From the NCBI GenBank assembly GCA_041623895.1, contig JBFJVZ010000331.1:1-9091 (forward strand): a stretch of 9,091 nt of DNA, written 5' to 3'. The translations under genes were made by a program, and so were the position numbers. This DNA is from JBFJVZ01 sp041623895. Its GTDB lineage: Bacteria; Planctomycetota; Planctomycetia; Pirellulales; Pirellulaceae. Below the pieces are notes generated by a model that ran no database searches, had not been told where the DNA came from, and saw only the letters and a program-made list of their open reading frames with translations. Shown here piece by piece: positions 7,753 through 9,091 of this stretch (within the stretch, counting starts at the first letter, position 1; each line of letters begins with the position of its first letter).

Positions 7753-7915
7753 GGAGGAAAAAATCGCCTGGGATCAAAGGTTCGACTTGTCGCCGTCGGT
7801 GGCTGATAATCGCCCTAAGATCCCTGGGCTGACGCTTCGCCGAATCGCATTGCGACCTGGAACCATCTTCATCGGTGTCGGCTAGCGATTCTTGATACCG
7901 CACAGTTTGTGCTAC

Positions 7916-7949
7916 AAAAAGGCCTGCCGGTCCGAAATCCTGCGGCCGG
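7916..7949 (-). promoter_or_regulatory. GC-rich hairpin plus T-run in the synthase leader, possible attenuator or terminator
   Basis: On the minus strand CCGGCCG (7949-7943) can pair with CGGACCGG (7934-7927, one bulged A) over an 8-base loop. It is followed by CAGGCC and then TTTTT (7920-7916). A strong stem with a nearby U-run resembles an intrinsic terminator, although six bases separate the two. It would act on transcripts started right of 7950, either antisense transcripts from the amidoligase gene or the synthase mRNA leader. No supporting promoter was identified. Confidence 0.25.
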
Positions 7950-8063
7950 TGTCGAATCTGTCACTTATTGCGATGCTCCCTAGGATAGCCAACATGATCG
8001 CCACGTCACGGTGCCCGTCCTCTCAGGCTGAACGATAAGTCGCGTTAAATCCAGTCTTTTTCA

Positions 8064-8069
8064 TACAAT
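8064..8069 (+). promoter_or_regulatory. Possible -10 element (TACAAT) of the amidoligase gene
   Basis: TACAAT differs from the sigma-70 consensus TATAAT at one position and ends 17 bases before ATG8087. No matching TTGACA-like hexamer is seen 16-18 bases upstream (the bases there are CGCGTT). If used, transcription would begin near 8076 and leave only a ~10-base leader without a Shine-Dalgarno, so the gene would be close to leaderless. Confidence 0.25.
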
Positions 8070-8086
8070 CAGGCATAGTCGAAAGC

Positions 8087-9091
8087 ATGTCCCTCGCAAA
8101 AAGTCACCCTTCAAGTACCGCCGAAACGCCTAGCGGGCCACATGAAAACAGACACCCGCGTGATTTTGACGGCCAGCCCGCCGCCTTGATCGACAGGGTG
8201 GTCAATCTGATGGACCCCCGTGGTGATGTCATCTTGGCGGGTTCACGTCAGCATGCCTGCGATGCGGTGCGGAGCGGCGACCCGGAGGCCGTGCGACGAA
8301 TTCGCGGTCAATTTGCCATTTGTCAGCAGGCCGGCAAAACCATTCGTATGGCTCGGTCGATTGGCCGACCGATGCGTTATTTCTTGGCCAAAAGGGTCGC
8401 AGGCCCTGCCCTGATCATCGCCGAACGAGTTGACGAAATCTTCCAGCAACTGAAACGCGAGGGTTTACAAGATCAATTCCACCCCTCTTACACGCGTATG
8501 GTCCCCGCCCATCATTTACTGGAGCTGCAACTTGTTGGCTGCCCCGATCCCAATCCGACGCTGCGCCGCTTTTTCGCCCCGCAGCGCAACCGATTGCCGT
8601 GTGACATTGACTCCATCGGCCACGATTACATCGCACGTTTGGCCGAAGTCTGCGATCGTTGGCTGGACACCATCGGCGACTCTGAACCAATTGGCGTGAT
8701 GTTCAGCGGTGGCATCGATAGCGGGGCCATTGTGATCCTGCTGGATCATTTGCTCCGGCGGCGCGGCCAGTCATCGGCTCGGATCAAGGCGTTTACCTTG
8801 GCTGTCGACGATCCGACCGGCAAATCGGGGGACGGTGGCCAGGCACGTGAATTTCTGCGACGGCTGAATTTGGAGATGCTGTTGGAGCTGGTCAACGTCG
8901 ATTCTTGTGCCGTCCGTTGGCAAGACGCCATTGGTGTGATCGAGGACTATAAGCCGTTGGATGTCCAAGCCGCGACGATGGGCCTGGCCCTGCTGCGGGA
9001 AGTGCGACGGCGATACCCGCAGTGGCGACATTTAATCGACGGTGACGGCGGCGACGAGAACCTAAAGGATTATCCGATCGAAGAGAATCCG
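8087..9091 (+). CDS. Asparagine-synthetase-like amidoligase with truncated, cysteine-less glutaminase domain (3' end outside window)
   Basis: The frame stays open from ATG8087 through the last base (335 codons, no stop). An in-frame TAA at 8036-8038 makes ATG8087 the earliest ATG; M42 (8210) is an alternative, since the first ~35 residues are polar and unlike the family. Residues 47-165 match only the second half of a class II glutaminase fold: VRRIRGQFAICQQ (69-81), the arginine motif MARSIGRPMRYF (88-99, usually ARDRxGxxPLYY), IIAERVDEI (110-118, usually FASEIKAL) and YTRMVPAHHLLELQ (135-148). The N-terminal catalytic Cys and about the first 80 family residues are absent. The synthetase domain has the ATP PP-loop IGVMFSGGIDSGAIV (202-216; SGGIDS 207-212) and DGDGGDENLKDYP (318-330). 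Such proteins activate a carboxylate with ATP and attack it with ammonia or an amine; beta-lactam synthetase is a known glutaminase-dead relative. It lies divergent to the synthase gene. Confidence 0.88.
   Translation, partial: MSLAKSHPSSTAETPSGPHENRHPRDFDGQPAALIDRVVNLMDPRGDVILAGSRQHACDAVRSGDPEAVRRIRGQFAICQQAGKTIRMARSIGRPMRYFLAKRVAGPALIIAERVDEIFQQLKREGLQDQFHPSYTRMVPAHHLLELQLVGCPDPNPTLRRFFAPQRNRLPCDIDSIGHDYIARLAEVCDRWLDTIGDSEPIGVMFSGGIDSGAIVILLDHLLRRRGQSSARIKAFTLAVDDPTGKSGDGGQAREFLRRLNLEMLLELVNVDSCAVRWQDAIGVIEDYKPLDVQAATMGLALLREVRRRYPQWRHLIDGDGGDENLKDYPIEENP

Larger units (their letters stand above)
7753..8086. other. Divergent intergenic region between synthase and amidoligase genes
   Basis: These 334 bases contain no convincing gene, tRNA or repeat array. 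They must hold the start signals for both flanking genes. Visible items are: a hairpin GCACA-GTT-TGTGC at 7900-7912, an A5 run at 7916-7920, a GC-rich hairpin at 7927-7949, a TTGATA (7892-7897) with TACAAA (7913-7918) 15 bases later as a weak plus-strand promoter-like pair, and TACAAT at 8064-8069 close to the amidoligase start. GGGATC (7771-7776) and GATCCC (7820-7825) form a short inverted repeat in the leader of the synthase gene. No clear sigma-70 promoter for the synthase gene was found. Confidence 0.6.

Noticed and set aside
7753..7762. Plus-strand GGAGGAAAAA resembling a Shine-Dalgarno sequence
   Set aside because: No start codon follows at usable distance on the plus strand; on the minus strand, which carries the gene, the sequence reads as a pyrimidine tract just before the GTG.
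7778..7792. GGTTCGA in the intergenic region, similar to a tRNA T-loop
   Set aside because: No acceptor stem, anticodon arm or conserved D-loop bases are found around it on either strand.

Overview
The window looks like part of a planctomycete chromosome, most likely of the Rhodopirellula/Pirellulaceae type. This is an inference from moderate GC content, mostly absent Shine-Dalgarno sequences, loosely packed genes of mixed orientation and the style of the proteins; no rRNA or other phylogenetic marker is present. There is no tRNA, rRNA, CRISPR array, transposase or phage gene in it.

Left part (1-2022, plus strand): the 3' end of an alkaline-phosphatase-superfamily hydrolase gene, then a 510-residue membrane protein of unknown function that is visibly an internal tandem duplication (two membrane hairpins, each followed by a soluble beta-rich module). 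Positions 2023-2161 separate this gene from the convergent hflC and carry two small palindromes that are inverted, diverged copies of each other.

Middle part (2162-4104, minus strand): hflK and hflC, a tightly coupled pair (2-base gap, with the hflC ribosome binding site lying in the end of hflK). They encode the SPFH/prohibitin membrane complex that in other bacteria surrounds and restrains the FtsH protease.

Right part (4342-9091): a divergent pair. On the minus strand is a 1136-residue protein with three enzyme modules in one chain: fatty acyl-AMP ligase, acyl carrier protein and alpha-oxoamine synthase. Facing the other way, and running off the window, is an asparagine-synthetase-like amidoligase whose glutaminase half is cut down and has no catalytic cysteine. 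It has no in-window stop codon, so a simple closed-ORF scan misses it.

The simplest reading of the tri-domain protein is self-contained chemistry. A free fatty acid is adenylated and loaded on the built-in ACP. It is then condensed with an amino acid, with loss of CO2, to give a long-chain alpha-amino ketone, the same type of step that starts sphingolipid synthesis or ends some prodiginine-like pathways. The divergent amidoligase could act on this product or on a related acid, using ammonia or an amine. This divergent pair is the best candidate in the window for an undescribed system; the lipid product and the amino-acid substrate cannot be read from the sequence.
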